NCBI GenBank assembly: GCA_045642445.1
Contig: JAZUIX010000223.1
Coordinates: 1-28,127 of the forward strand
Length of the DNA: 28,127 nucleotides
Direction of reading: 5' to 3'
Origin: Colimorpha sp045642445
GTDB taxonomy: Bacteria > Bacteroidota > Bacteroidia > Bacteroidales > P3
Of the stretch, positions 16,970 to 24,535 are shown in pieces. Position numbers and translations under genes: made by a program. The notes beneath the pieces were generated by a model. It saw nothing but the letters and a program-made list of their open reading frames with translations, did not search any database and had not been told where the DNA came from. Position 1 is the stretch's first letter. The number at the start of each line of letters is the position of its first letter.

Positions 16970-17878
16970 GTGTTGAGCGATTGGAGCCGATACATACGCG
17001 ACTTTGAAACCTATCTCCGGTTGGAGCGGAACCTCGCCGACAACTCGGTGCAGGCCTATCTCCGCGATGTGGAGCACCTGCGAAACTATGCCGAACCCTT
17101 GGGCCTCAATCCCGATCAGGTGACCCCCGACGACCTCAAAGAACTGCTCCGTCAAATGAACGAGATAGGGATAGCCGTGAACACCCAATGCCGCATCATC
17201 TCGGGGCTTAGAACCTTCTTCCGTATGCTGGTAATCAACGATGTGATGCCCGAAAACCCCGCCTCGCTCATCGAAATGCCCATGCGTCCGAAACGGCTCC
17301 CCGATGTGCTCACCGATGAAGACATAGCCGCCATGCAGTCCACCCTCGACCTCAGTATGCCGGGTCAGGCTCGCAACAACGTCATCATCGAAATCCTCTA
17401 CGGTTGCGGGCTCCGAGTCTCCGAACTGGTCAATCTCAAGCTCTCCAACGTCTACGAAGACGAAGAAATGCTGCAAATCATAGGCAAGGGAAACAAAGAA
17501 CGGTGGGTGCCCATCAATCCTCACGCGCTGAAGCTGTTGAAGGACTACATCTTCACCATTCGTAGCCAGCAGCAGCCAAAAGCAGGGGAGGAGAAGTATG
17601 TCTTTTTGAACCTCCGAGGGAGCCACCTCTCGCGAGTGGCCGTGTTCCAATTCATCAAAGAGGCCGTGGAAAAGGCTGGAATCCGCAAAAACGTCTCCCC
17701 GCACAGCTTGCGCCACAGCTTTGCCACCGAACTTGTCCAAAACGGAGCCGACCTCAGGGCGGTACAGGAGATGCTTGGACACGAAAGTCTTTCAACCACA
17801 GAAATCTACACGCACCTCACACGCCAATTCCTCCGCAACACCATCCAATCCTATCATCCCCATTACAAGAAGGATTAG
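16970..17878 (+). CDS. xerD: Tyrosine recombinase, XerD-type
   Basis: Xer recombinases resolve chromosome dimers at dif with FtsK. The 302-residue length fits XerC/XerD. An N-terminal SAM-like domain (about 1-90) precedes the catalytic domain, with all active-site residues visible: Arg149 in GCGLRVSEL, Lys173 in GKGNKER, His245 and Arg248 in HSLRHSF, His271 in LGHESLSTTEIYTH, and Tyr280. The GTG start is chosen because it is 3 bp from the mtgA stop; the TTG codon immediately after is an alternative. XerC versus XerD cannot be settled here; the long N-terminus resembles the single XerD used by many Bacteroidota. A large palindrome follows the gene. Confidence 0.92.
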   Translation: MLSDWSRYIRDFETYLRLERNLADNSVQAYLRDVEHLRNYAEPLGLNPDQVTPDDLKELLRQMNEIGIAVNTQCRIISGLRTFFRMLVINDVMPENPASLIEMPMRPKRLPDVLTDEDIAAMQSTLDLSMPGQARNNVIIEILYGCGLRVSELVNLKLSNVYEDEEMLQIIGKGNKERWVPINPHALKLLKDYIFTIRSQQQPKAGEEKYVFLNLRGSHLSRVAVFQFIKEAVEKAGIRKNVSPHSLRHSFATELVQNGADLRAVQEMLGHESLSTTEIYTHLTRQFLRNTIQSYHPHYKKD

Positions 17879-17900
17879 CCCTCCCTCTTCTTCCTCGATG

Positions 17901-18029
17901 CTCCCATCGTTATGGTATTCTTATGGTATCGTTATGGTATCGTTATCGTATCCCGGATACCATAACGATACCATAAGGATACGATAAGGATACGATAACG
18001 ATACCATAACGATAAAAGAATCGTGGGAG
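17901..18029. repeat. 11-bp-unit palindrome downstream of xerD
   Basis: The left half has units such as GTATCGTTATG and GTATTCTTATG (about 3.5 units, 17904-17950). The right half has five perfect-period 11-mers (GATACCATAAC, GATACCATAAG, GATACGATAAG, GATACGATAAC, GATACCATAAC; 17956-18010). The halves are complementary around a CCCGG centre. Outer arms CTCCCA and TGGGAG extend the dyad. It starts 22 bp past the xerD stop. No T tract follows, so a simple terminator role is uncertain. Confidence 0.85.
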
Positions 18030-18067
18030 GATAATGAGAGTTTGTAATGGCAATTTCGTTTTTATGA

Positions 18068-18257
18068 AGGTGGGTTCTATAAATTGATTTCTTGGGATTT
18101 TGAGTTGGTTTTGGAACAGATTGCTGCGCGGAACGAGGGAGTGTAGCGGGCTACATGACCGAGTGACAAACAGCAAGATGACCAAAAACGGCCAAAATCA
18201 CAGAAAAGTATATTTTCAAAATATTTCATGTTTACGTTGAATTTATAGAACCCACCT
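18068..18257 (+). mobile_element. 190-bp non-coding element with 18-bp terminal inverted repeats
   Basis: AGGTGGGTTCTATAAATT (18068-18085) and AATTTATAGAACCCACCT (18240-18257) are perfect inverted repeats. Positions 18068-18207 match the window start (1-140) in inverted orientation without gaps. The core contains an imperfect dyad (CAGATTGCTG with CAGCAAGATG around GTAGCGGGCTAC). A clear target-site duplication was not seen; only a GA flanks both ends. There is no ORF of note. It is MITE-like by structure, but mobility is inferred. Confidence 0.7.
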
Positions 18258-18320
18258 GAAATATTACTTTGTGCATAAAAATGTGCAAAAATAAAACTAA
18301 TATATTTGAGGAAATTTTCG

Positions 18321-18328
18321 TATATTTG
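18321..18328 (+). promoter_or_regulatory. -7 box (TATATTTG) for the candidate RNA
   Basis: TATATTTG matches TAnnTTTG; an identical box lies 20 bp upstream at 18301-18308. Transcription from the second would start near 18334-18336, exactly where the closing stem of the candidate RNA begins. Confidence 0.6.
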
Positions 18329-18333
18329 CAAAA

Positions 18334-18465
18334 AGTTGTGCGGCCTTAGGGCGTATTGCAAAAGGTTGATATTCATCAAGGAGTGCGTATGATGAGATGA
18401 TGGGCGCTATCTTGAAATCGGAATAAGGACCTTTGGGCTGCCTCAAAGGGATTGTCTGTGCAACT
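18334..18465 (+). ncRNA. Candidate structured RNA, possibly 6S-like, or a long leader
   Basis: The 5' segment AGUUGUGC (18334-18341) pairs over 8 bp with GUGCAACU (18458-18465). Inside, CCUUA (18344-18348) can pair with UAAGG (18424-18428). A rod-like hairpin can form from 18368 to 18419 (GAU-UUC with GAAAUC, AAGG with UCUU, GUGC with GCGC). A solid hairpin CCUUUG...CAAAGG sits on the 3' side (18430-18449). Closing stem, open centre with a 3' hairpin, and a terminal rod is the layout of 6S RNA. The predicted transcript start coincides with the closing stem. It could instead be a leader of the phosphotransferase gene 40 bp downstream. About 132 nt is short for 6S. Confidence 0.4.
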
Positions 18466-18504
18466 GACGAAATATATATTTTATAATTATTTTTTATCAA
18501 AACT

Positions 18505-19374
18505 ATGAAGATCGAAGAATATATCGTCGCCCGTGTTGATGCCCTGCTTCACAATGGAGATGCCAAGATTGTCAAGCGTCTCGAAGGCGGCATGAGTAAT
18601 TACACCTACGTCGTTGAAAGCGGCAACAAGAAGTACACCTATCGTGTCCCTGGCAAATTCGCCGAGAAGTTTGTGGATCGTGACGACGAGTGGGCCAACA
18701 TTCAGGAGGTTGTCCGTCTGGGACTTAACAACGACACCGAGTATGTCGAAATCCGTTCGGGCGAGAAGCTCGCCGCATACGTGGAGGGCACTATTTTGTC
18801 CGAAACCGATGTGGTGTCCTTCAACGAGGCCTCGGTCAAGGCTTTGAAGAAAATCCATTCCAGCGACTTGAAATTCAAACCTTACGATGCTTTCAAGCGT
18901 TTGGATGACGATGAGCGCTATTGCCGTGAGACGGGCTTTTCTCACCCCCAGGCCTACATCGATTTGCGCAAGAAGCTCGACCAGATGCACGAGGCTCACG
19001 CCCATGTGCCCCAGGTGCCCTGCCATTGCGACTATCAGCCTACCAATCTTGTGGTTGACGGCGAGAAGTTCTATGTGCTCGACTGGGAGTTTGCCGGCAT
19101 GAACGACCCGTTCTACGACATTGCCTGCTACGGTAATGCCGGATTCGACAAGGCCCTCTCGCTGTTCCGCACCTATCTGGGTCACGAACCTCAGAAAGAG
19201 GAACTTCAGCGCCTTTACTTCCACCGTGCCTTCCAGTGCCTGCAATGGTACAATGTGGCCATCTTCAAAGACAGAGTGGGGTTGAGCAAGGACCTCAATA
19301 TGGATTTCAACGCTGTGGCCGACATGTTCTTCGGTATGGCCAAAGACCTCATCGACAACTACGACAGATTGTGA
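18505..19374 (+). CDS. Choline/aminoglycoside kinase-fold phosphotransferase
   Basis: The 289-residue protein has the APH/choline kinase fold. EGGMSNYTYVV (27-37) is the nucleotide-binding loop region. The catalytic segment CHCDYQPTN holds His174, Asp176 and Asn181. VLDWEFAG supplies the metal-binding Asp193. The arrangement resembles LicA-type choline kinases and thiamine kinases more than drug-resistance enzymes. The substrate (choline, another amino alcohol, or a sugar) is not determined. No nucleotidyltransferase of the licC type is adjacent. sufB follows by 32 bp. Confidence 0.8.
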   Translation: MKIEEYIVARVDALLHNGDAKIVKRLEGGMSNYTYVVESGNKKYTYRVPGKFAEKFVDRDDEWANIQEVVRLGLNNDTEYVEIRSGEKLAAYVEGTILSETDVVSFNEASVKALKKIHSSDLKFKPYDAFKRLDDDERYCRETGFSHPQAYIDLRKKLDQMHEAHAHVPQVPCHCDYQPTNLVVDGEKFYVLDWEFAGMNDPFYDIACYGNAGFDKALSLFRTYLGHEPQKEELQRLYFHRAFQCLQWYNVAIFKDRVGLSKDLNMDFNAVADMFFGMAKDLIDNYDRL

Positions 19375-19406
19375 TTGAGTGAATTGTGAAACTTGAAACA
19401 AATTTT

Positions 19407-20852
19407 ATGCCCGAGAATAAAAACATCATAGAAGAAGTAACCTCTGAGGACTATAAGTGGGGCTTTGTCACCGATATCGAAACCGACACTATCGGCAAAG
19501 GCCTCAACGAGGATGTCGTGCGACTCATTTCGAAAAAGAAGAATGAGCCCGACTGGCTGCTCGAGTTCCGCCTCAAGGCTTTCCACAAATGGCAAACCAT
19601 GGAGGAACCCAATTGGGGCCACCTCAAATACGAGAAACCTAACTATCAGGACATCATCTATTTTGCAGCCCCCAAACAGCAAGAGAAAAAGAAGAGCCTC
19701 GACGAAGTGGACCCCGAACTTTTGGCCACTTTCGACAAGTTGGGTATCCCGCTGAGGGAACAGAAGGAGCTGGCCGGTGTGGCTTACGATGCCATCATGG
19801 ACTCGGTTTCGGTCAAGACTACCTCGCAGAAAGTGCTTGAAGAACAAGGCATTCTGTTCTGCCCAATCAGCGAGGCTGTGCAAAAATATCCCGACTTGGT
19901 GAAGCAGTATCTCGGCTCCGTGGTGCCTATCGGCGACAATTTCTTTGCCGCACTCAATAGTGCCGTGTTCAGCGACGGCTCGTTCTGCTACATCCCCAAA
20001 GGGGTCCGCTGCCCCATAGAGCTCTCCAGCTATTTCCGCATCAACGCCAAGGGCACAGGCCAGTTTGAGCGCACACTCATCATCGCCGACGAAGAGGCAT
20101 ACGTGAGCTATATGGAAGGTTGCACGGCTCCGCAACGCGATGAGAACCAGCTCCATGCTGCCATCGTTGAGATTGTGGCGCTGAAGGATGCCGAGGTGAA
20201 ATACAGCACCGTGCAGAACTGGTATCCGGGCGATAAGGACGGCAAGGGCGGCATCTACAACTTCGTTACCAAGCGGGGCATCTGCAAGGGCTCCCACTCT
20301 AAAATCTCCTGGACACAGGTGGAGACGGGTAGTGCCGTGACATGGAAATATCCCAGCTGTATCCTGCAAGGCGACGATAGTACCGCCGAGTTCTACAGCG
20401 TGGCCGTGACCAACAATTATCAGCAGGCCGACACAGGCACCAAGATGATCCACATAGGCAAGAACACCCACAGCACCATCATGTCCAAGGGCATTAGTGC
20501 CGGACACAGCCAGAACAGCTATCGCGGCTTGGTGCAGATAAACAAGAGCGCCGAGAACGCCCGCAATTTCTCGCAATGCGACTCCCTCTTGCTGGGCGAC
20601 ACTTGCGGGGCACACACCTGGCCCTATATCAAGGCCAACAACAGCTCCGCCATCCTCGAGCACGAGGCCACTACCAGCAAGATTAGCGAAGACCAGCTCT
20701 TCTACTGCCAGCAGCGTGGCATCTCTCCCGAAAGTGCCGTGGGCCTCATCGTCAACGGCTATGCGAAAGATGTGCTCAAAAAACTGCCTATGGAGTTCGC
20801 CGTTGAGGCACAAAAACTCCTCAGCATCAGTTTGGAAGGTTCGGTAGGTTAA
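19407..20852 (+). CDS. sufB: Fe-S cluster assembly scaffold SufB
   Basis: SufB works with SufC and SufD to build Fe-S clusters in the cytoplasm. The 481-residue length and conserved blocks agree: WLLEFRLKAFHKW near the start, PVEL-type block VRCPIELSSYFRIN, YVSYMEGCTAPQRDENQLHAA, KISWTQVETGSAVTWKYPSC, and a C-terminal NGYAKDVLKKLPMEFAVEAQKL. The ATG at 19407 is chosen over a GTG at 19386, whose extra seven residues are not typical. Normally sufC and sufD follow, but here a TrmH-type gene follows by 17 bp and neither partner is in the window. Confidence 0.95.
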   Translation: MPENKNIIEEVTSEDYKWGFVTDIETDTIGKGLNEDVVRLISKKKNEPDWLLEFRLKAFHKWQTMEEPNWGHLKYEKPNYQDIIYFAAPKQQEKKKSLDEVDPELLATFDKLGIPLREQKELAGVAYDAIMDSVSVKTTSQKVLEEQGILFCPISEAVQKYPDLVKQYLGSVVPIGDNFFAALNSAVFSDGSFCYIPKGVRCPIELSSYFRINAKGTGQFERTLIIADEEAYVSYMEGCTAPQRDENQLHAAIVEIVALKDAEVKYSTVQNWYPGDKDGKGGIYNFVTKRGICKGSHSKISWTQVETGSAVTWKYPSCILQGDDSTAEFYSVAVTNNYQQADTGTKMIHIGKNTHSTIMSKGISAGHSQNSYRGLVQINKSAENARNFSQCDSLLLGDTCGAHTWPYIKANNSSAILEHEATTSKISEDQLFYCQQRGISPESAVGLIVNGYAKDVLKKLPMEFAVEAQKLLSISLEGSVG

Positions 20853-20869
20853 ACCAAAGATTGAAACCG

Positions 20870-21412
20870 ATGAAAAAGCTCTCCATGTCCGATTTGAACC
20901 GTATCTCGGTTGAAGAATTCAAGTCTGCCGGCAAACTCCCTCTGACGGTGGTGCTCGATAATGTGCGTAGCCAAAACAACATCGGCTCCGTCTTTCGCAC
21001 AGGCGATGCTTTCCGCATCGAGAAACTCTGTCTTTGCGGCATCTGTTCCACACCCCCTCACCGCGACATCCACAAGACCGCCCTGGGGGCAGAGGATAGC
21101 GTGGAGTGGCAGTATTACGAAGAGACCTCCGACTGCTTGCGCGAATTGAAGGAGAAGGGCTATCGCATCTATGCCGTGGAGCAGGTGGACACAAGCATCA
21201 TGTTGGACAAACTGCCCGAACTCTCTGCCGATAAGGGTGTTGCCGTGGTTTTCGGCAACGAGGTGGAGGGGGTGCAAGAGGATTTGCTGCCGTTGTGTGA
21301 CGGCTGTTTGGAGATACCGCAGTTTGGCACCAAACATTCCCTCAACGTGAGCTGTGCTGCGGCCATTGTGTTGTGGGAACTCTTCAAACAATTGACTTTT
21401 AGCGACAAATAA
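20870..21412 (+). CDS. TrmH/SpoU-family RNA 2'-O-methyltransferase
   Basis: The 180-residue protein has the SPOUT knot motifs: motif 1 LDNVRSQNNIGSVFRTGDAF, motif 2 VAVVFGNEVEGV, motif 3 IPQFGTKHSLNVSCAAAIVLWE. It would methylate ribose 2'-OH of tRNA or rRNA using SAM. No N-terminal substrate-binding domain is present, as in short TrmH/TrmL-like members. The RNA target is not known. The ATG at 20870 is preferred over a TTG at 20861. It sits 17 bp after sufB and 11 bp before the HD gene, so it is likely co-transcribed. Confidence 0.9.
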   Translation: MKKLSMSDLNRISVEEFKSAGKLPLTVVLDNVRSQNNIGSVFRTGDAFRIEKLCLCGICSTPPHRDIHKTALGAEDSVEWQYYEETSDCLRELKEKGYRIYAVEQVDTSIMLDKLPELSADKGVAVVFGNEVEGVQEDLLPLCDGCLEIPQFGTKHSLNVSCAAAIVLWELFKQLTFSDK

Positions 21413-21423
21413 AACCACCAGCC

Positions 21424-22659
21424 ATGACCAATAAACGCAAGATTATCAACGACCCCGTTTACGATGGTTTCCTCACCATCGAGGACGACATCATCTTCGA
21501 TGTCATCTCGCATCCCTACTTTCAGCGACAACGCCGCATCAAGCAGCTGGGCTTCACCAGTTTGGTCTACCCGGGTGCCATGCACACCCGTTTCAGCCAC
21601 ATGCTGGGTGCCCTCAATCTGATGAACCGTGCCCTGGATGTGTTGAAGGTGAAGGGCATAGAGATGACTTCCGACGAGGTGCTGGGTGCCCGTCTGGCTA
21701 TTCTGCTCCACGATATCGGTCACGGCCCGTTCTCGCATACCTCTGAGTATATGCTCGCCGATATGCACCACGAGGCCTGCTCGCGTCTTTTCATGGAACG
21801 CCTCAACAACGAGTTCAAGGGCCGTCTCACCACGGCGATACGCATCTTCGAGGACTCCTATCCCAAACATTTCCTTCATCAGTTGGTTTCCAGCCAATTG
21901 GATATGGATCGCCTGGATTATCTGGGGCGCGACAGTTTCTTCACCGGTGTCAGCGAGGGCATCGTGGGCACAGATCGCATCATCAACATGCTCAATGTCA
22001 AGGACGATGAGCTCGTGGTGGATGAGAAAGGCATCTATTCGGTTGAAAAATTCATCATCTCTCGCCGACTCATGTATTGGCAGGTCTATCTCCACAAGGC
22101 CGTTGTGGCAGCCGACACCCTGTTGCTGGGCATCCTTCGCAGGGCGCGTGAACTGGCCTCGAGGGGTGTCTCGCTGGGCATCGAAGGACTTCCTTTGAAC
22201 GACTTTTTGGTGCATCATTACACCGAGCAGGATTTTCATGAAAACCCCGAACTGCTTGACCGATTTGCACTTATCGACGACAGCGATATCGACACGGCCG
22301 TCAAAGGGTGGATGTCCCATCCCGATATGATTCTGCGGGTGCTCTCCGAGCATCTGGTCAACCGCCACCTTTCCTCCATCAAGGTCTCCGAACGTCCCTT
22401 CGACCATGAGACTATCGACACGTTCCGCACCCAGGTGCAGCTGCTTTACAATATCGACCCTCGCGAAAGCGAGTATTTTGTCAACACGGGCATACTTCGC
22501 AACCATGCCTACGACTACAACGATCAGGAAATCAAGGTGCTCTTCAAGGACGGCATCTGCCGAGACATCGGTGAGGCTTCCGACCAGCTCGACCGCCATT
22601 TCTTGGAAAAACAGGTCACGAAATACTACATCTACTTCCCCAAAGAACTGAGACAATAA
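21424..22659 (+). CDS. HD-domain phosphohydrolase (dNTPase-like)
   Basis: The 411-residue protein begins with the block typical of this family (DPVYDGFLTIEDDIIFDVISHPYFQRQRRIKQLG). The metal site follows: TRFSHMLG, then LLHDIGHGPFSHTSE with His96-Asp97, and SSQLDMDRLDYLGRDSFFTGVSEG carrying the distal Asp. It resembles the dGTPase/SAMHD1-like group found in many bacteria; the substrate (dNTPs or another nucleotide) is not established. It lies 11 bp after the methyltransferase and 18 bp before mpl. Confidence 0.88.
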   Translation: MTNKRKIINDPVYDGFLTIEDDIIFDVISHPYFQRQRRIKQLGFTSLVYPGAMHTRFSHMLGALNLMNRALDVLKVKGIEMTSDEVLGARLAILLHDIGHGPFSHTSEYMLADMHHEACSRLFMERLNNEFKGRLTTAIRIFEDSYPKHFLHQLVSSQLDMDRLDYLGRDSFFTGVSEGIVGTDRIINMLNVKDDELVVDEKGIYSVEKFIISRRLMYWQVYLHKAVVAADTLLLGILRRARELASRGVSLGIEGLPLNDFLVHHYTEQDFHENPELLDRFALIDDSDIDTAVKGWMSHPDMILRVLSEHLVNRHLSSIKVSERPFDHETIDTFRTQVQLLYNIDPRESEYFVNTGILRNHAYDYNDQEIKVLFKDGICRDIGEASDQLDRHFLEKQVTKYYIYFPKELRQ

Positions 22660-22677
22660 TTATCAAAACCAATCACT

Positions 22678-24030
22678 ATGAACGTCCATTTTATTGCTAT
22701 CGGAGGAAGTGCCATGCACAATCTGGCCATCGCCCTTCACCTCAAAGGCTACCACGTTACGGGCTCTGATGACGAGATTTTCGACCCCGCCAAAAGTCGC
22801 CTGCAAAAATATGGCCTCCTGCCCGAGACCTACGGCTGGCACCCCGAACGTATCACGAAGGATTTGGATGCTGTTGTGTTGGGTATGCATGCCCGCATCG
22901 ACAACCCCGAACTGATTCGTGCTCAGGAGTTGGGCATCAAGATTTACAGCTATCCCGAATATCTCTACGAGCAGTCGAAGAACAAGACCCGCATCGTGAT
23001 TGGTGGCAGCCACGGCAAAACCACCACTACCGCCATGATTCTGCATGTGTTGCAGCATTGCGGCATCGAGGCCGACTATATGGTGGGCGCTCAGCTCGAG
23101 GGCTTCGAGGTGATGGTGCGGCTCAGCGAGACGGCCAAGGTGATGGTGCTGGAGGGTGACGAGTATCTCACTTCGCCCATCGATCGCCGTCCCAAGTTCC
23201 ACCTCTATCGCCCCAATGTGGCCATCATCACGGGCATCGAGTGGGACCATATCAATGTCTTCCCCACGTTTGAGATATACAAAGACCAGTTTGCCCAATT
23301 TGTCAATCTTATTGAGCCTCAAGGCACTTTGATCTATTGCAACGATGATGTCGAGGTGCGCGATGTGGCTCTCCGCAACGCTCGCACCGATATCGCCAAA
23401 CGTCCCTACGACGTCCCCCAACACAAGGTTGTGGAGGGCATCACTTATCTCGAGCCCCAGGGTGTTCCTCTGCGCATCTTTGGCCGTCACAATCTCCTCA
23501 ACCTCACAGCGGCTCGCTATGCTTGCAACTCTTTGGGTGTGAGCGACGAACAGTTTGACGAGGCGATACAGACCTTCGGTGGTGCCAGCAAACGCCTGGA
23601 GCTGGTCAAGAAGAACGACACCTCGGCGGTGTATAAGGATTTCGCCCATGCTCCTTCCAAACTCCGCGCCACCATCTCGGCCATGAAGGATCAGTACCCC
23701 TCTCGCCACCTTGTCGCCTGCATGGAGCTGCACACTTTCAGCAGCCTCACAGCCGAGTTCCTCAAGCAGTATGCCGGCACTATGGATCGTGCCGACGAGG
23801 CTTTCGTGTACTACAGCCAGCATGCCTTGCAGCTGAAAAAACTTCCCAATCTCGACCCCGACCAGGTGCGCGATGCTTTCGCCAATGCAAAAGTCCGTGT
23901 GTTTACCGAATCTCAACTGTTGGTTGAAGAACTCAAACGCAAAACATGGGGAAACAGCAACTTGCTTATGATGTCGTCGGGCAATTTCGACGGCATAGAT
24001 TTCAACAAATTAGCCGACCAAATTATTTAA
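22678..24030 (+). CDS. mpl: UDP-N-acetylmuramate:tripeptide ligase Mpl
   Basis: Mpl recycles murein by joining UDP-MurNAc to L-Ala-gamma-D-Glu-meso-Dap, using ATP, in the cytoplasm. The 450 residues and features fit: N-terminal Rossmann segment MNVHFIAIGGSAMHNLA, which has GGSAM rather than the GIGGSGMS of MurC, then P-loop GGSHGKTTTT (109-118), GDEYLTSPIDRRPKF, ITGIEWDHINVFPT, and a C-terminal FAHAPSKLRATISA. The GDEYDTAFFD-like segment supports Mpl over MurC. It is 3 bp before the DUF2027 gene. Confidence 0.92.
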   Translation: MNVHFIAIGGSAMHNLAIALHLKGYHVTGSDDEIFDPAKSRLQKYGLLPETYGWHPERITKDLDAVVLGMHARIDNPELIRAQELGIKIYSYPEYLYEQSKNKTRIVIGGSHGKTTTTAMILHVLQHCGIEADYMVGAQLEGFEVMVRLSETAKVMVLEGDEYLTSPIDRRPKFHLYRPNVAIITGIEWDHINVFPTFEIYKDQFAQFVNLIEPQGTLIYCNDDVEVRDVALRNARTDIAKRPYDVPQHKVVEGITYLEPQGVPLRIFGRHNLLNLTAARYACNSLGVSDEQFDEAIQTFGGASKRLELVKKNDTSAVYKDFAHAPSKLRATISAMKDQYPSRHLVACMELHTFSSLTAEFLKQYAGTMDRADEAFVYYSQHALQLKKLPNLDPDQVRDAFANAKVRVFTESQLLVEELKRKTWGNSNLLMMSSGNFDGIDFNKLADQII

Positions 24031-24033
24031 GAT

Positions 24034-24396
24034 ATGTCTTCATTTGAAATAGGCGACAAAGTAAAATTCCTCAACAGCATCGGTGGCGGAGTGGTCACAA
24101 AGATTGCTGGAGGTCTTGTGTATGTTCAGGACAGTACCGGTTTCGATATGCCCATGCAGCCCAACGAGCTCATCCGTATGGCCGACCAAACGGGTGTGGG
24201 CAAGGCTTTCAACCAAGAGATCGAGGTCCCCGTTTCCAAGCCGAAAAAAGGGGAGGAGTATCACGCCCCCACGCAGTACGAGTTGGAGGAGGAGAACCAG
24301 CGCCTCCGCATCCAGAATGCCAATCTGCAAGACCAGATTAAGCAGCTCAAGTCGCAGATACTTACACTTCAGAGGGCGCTGGCGAGATTGTCGTAA
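24034..24396 (+). CDS. Short DUF2027-type protein with C-terminal coiled coil
   Basis: The 120-residue protein begins SFEIGDKVKFLNSIGGGVVTKI, the hallmark N-terminus of Bacteroidota DUF2027 proteins. Those normally continue into a second domain and a C-terminal Smr domain. Here the N-terminal part (about 1-50) is followed by a charged linker and a Leu-rich coiled coil (about 82-118: EEENQRLRIQNANLQDQIKQ and onward), then stops. No Smr motif is present. It overlaps closely with mpl (3-bp gap), so it is translated with it. The function is unknown; the coiled coil suggests oligomerisation. Confidence 0.75.
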   Translation: MSSFEIGDKVKFLNSIGGGVVTKIAGGLVYVQDSTGFDMPMQPNELIRMADQTGVGKAFNQEIEVPVSKPKKGEEYHAPTQYELEEENQRLRIQNANLQDQIKQLKSQILTLQRALARLS

Positions 24397-24480
24397 AGAC
24401 CCAAACATCAGACCCAGACCTTAGACCCAGACCCCCTCAATCCCCCTCGTAGAGGGAGGGTGGAATGGAATTTTGGCTCA
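24397..24480. repeat. GACCC-rich tandem repeat and CCCTC/GAGGG stem-loop
   Basis: After the DUF2027 stop there are two copies of AGACCCAGACC (13-bp period), flanked by related GACCC pieces, then a short stem (CCCTC GTA GAGGG) without a T tract. There is no gene. It is adjacent to the 7-bp array that leads into ispG. Confidence 0.5.
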
Positions 24481-24491
24481 CAAATAATCAT

Positions 24492-24533
24492 TTGTCAATT
24501 CACTATTCACAATTCACAGTTCACAATTCACAA
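24492..24533 (+). repeat. 7-bp tandem array abutting the ispG start
   Basis: Six 7-mers run in phase: TTGTCAA, TTCACTA, TTCACAA, TTCACAG, TTCACAA, TTCACAA. The ispG ATG begins only 2 bp after the array. It is the same unit type as the right half of the 3063-3193 array. Confidence 0.85.
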
Positions 24534-24535
24534 TT

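Noticed and set aside
16139..17782. 547-codon open frame on the minus strand across mtgA and xerD
   Set aside because: Both plus-strand genes have all their catalytic motifs. The antisense frame crosses two genes and has no family features. The same applies to long antisense frames opposite pckA, the peptidase, pruA, sufB, the HD gene, mpl, ispG and the membrane regulators.
18334..18465. TPP riboswitch or SRP RNA
   Set aside because: The conserved TPP motifs (such as CUGAGA) and the SRP GGAAGGAAGCAG-type core are absent.
18505..19374. Aminoglycoside resistance gene
   Set aside because: The HxDxxxxN and DWE motifs are shared by the whole kinase fold. The remaining sequence resembles LicA-type kinases, and there is no mobile resistance context.
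22678..24030. murC
   Set aside because: The N-terminal GGSAMHNLA block and the GDEYLTSPIDRR segment fit Mpl. No other division or cell-wall cluster genes are adjacent.
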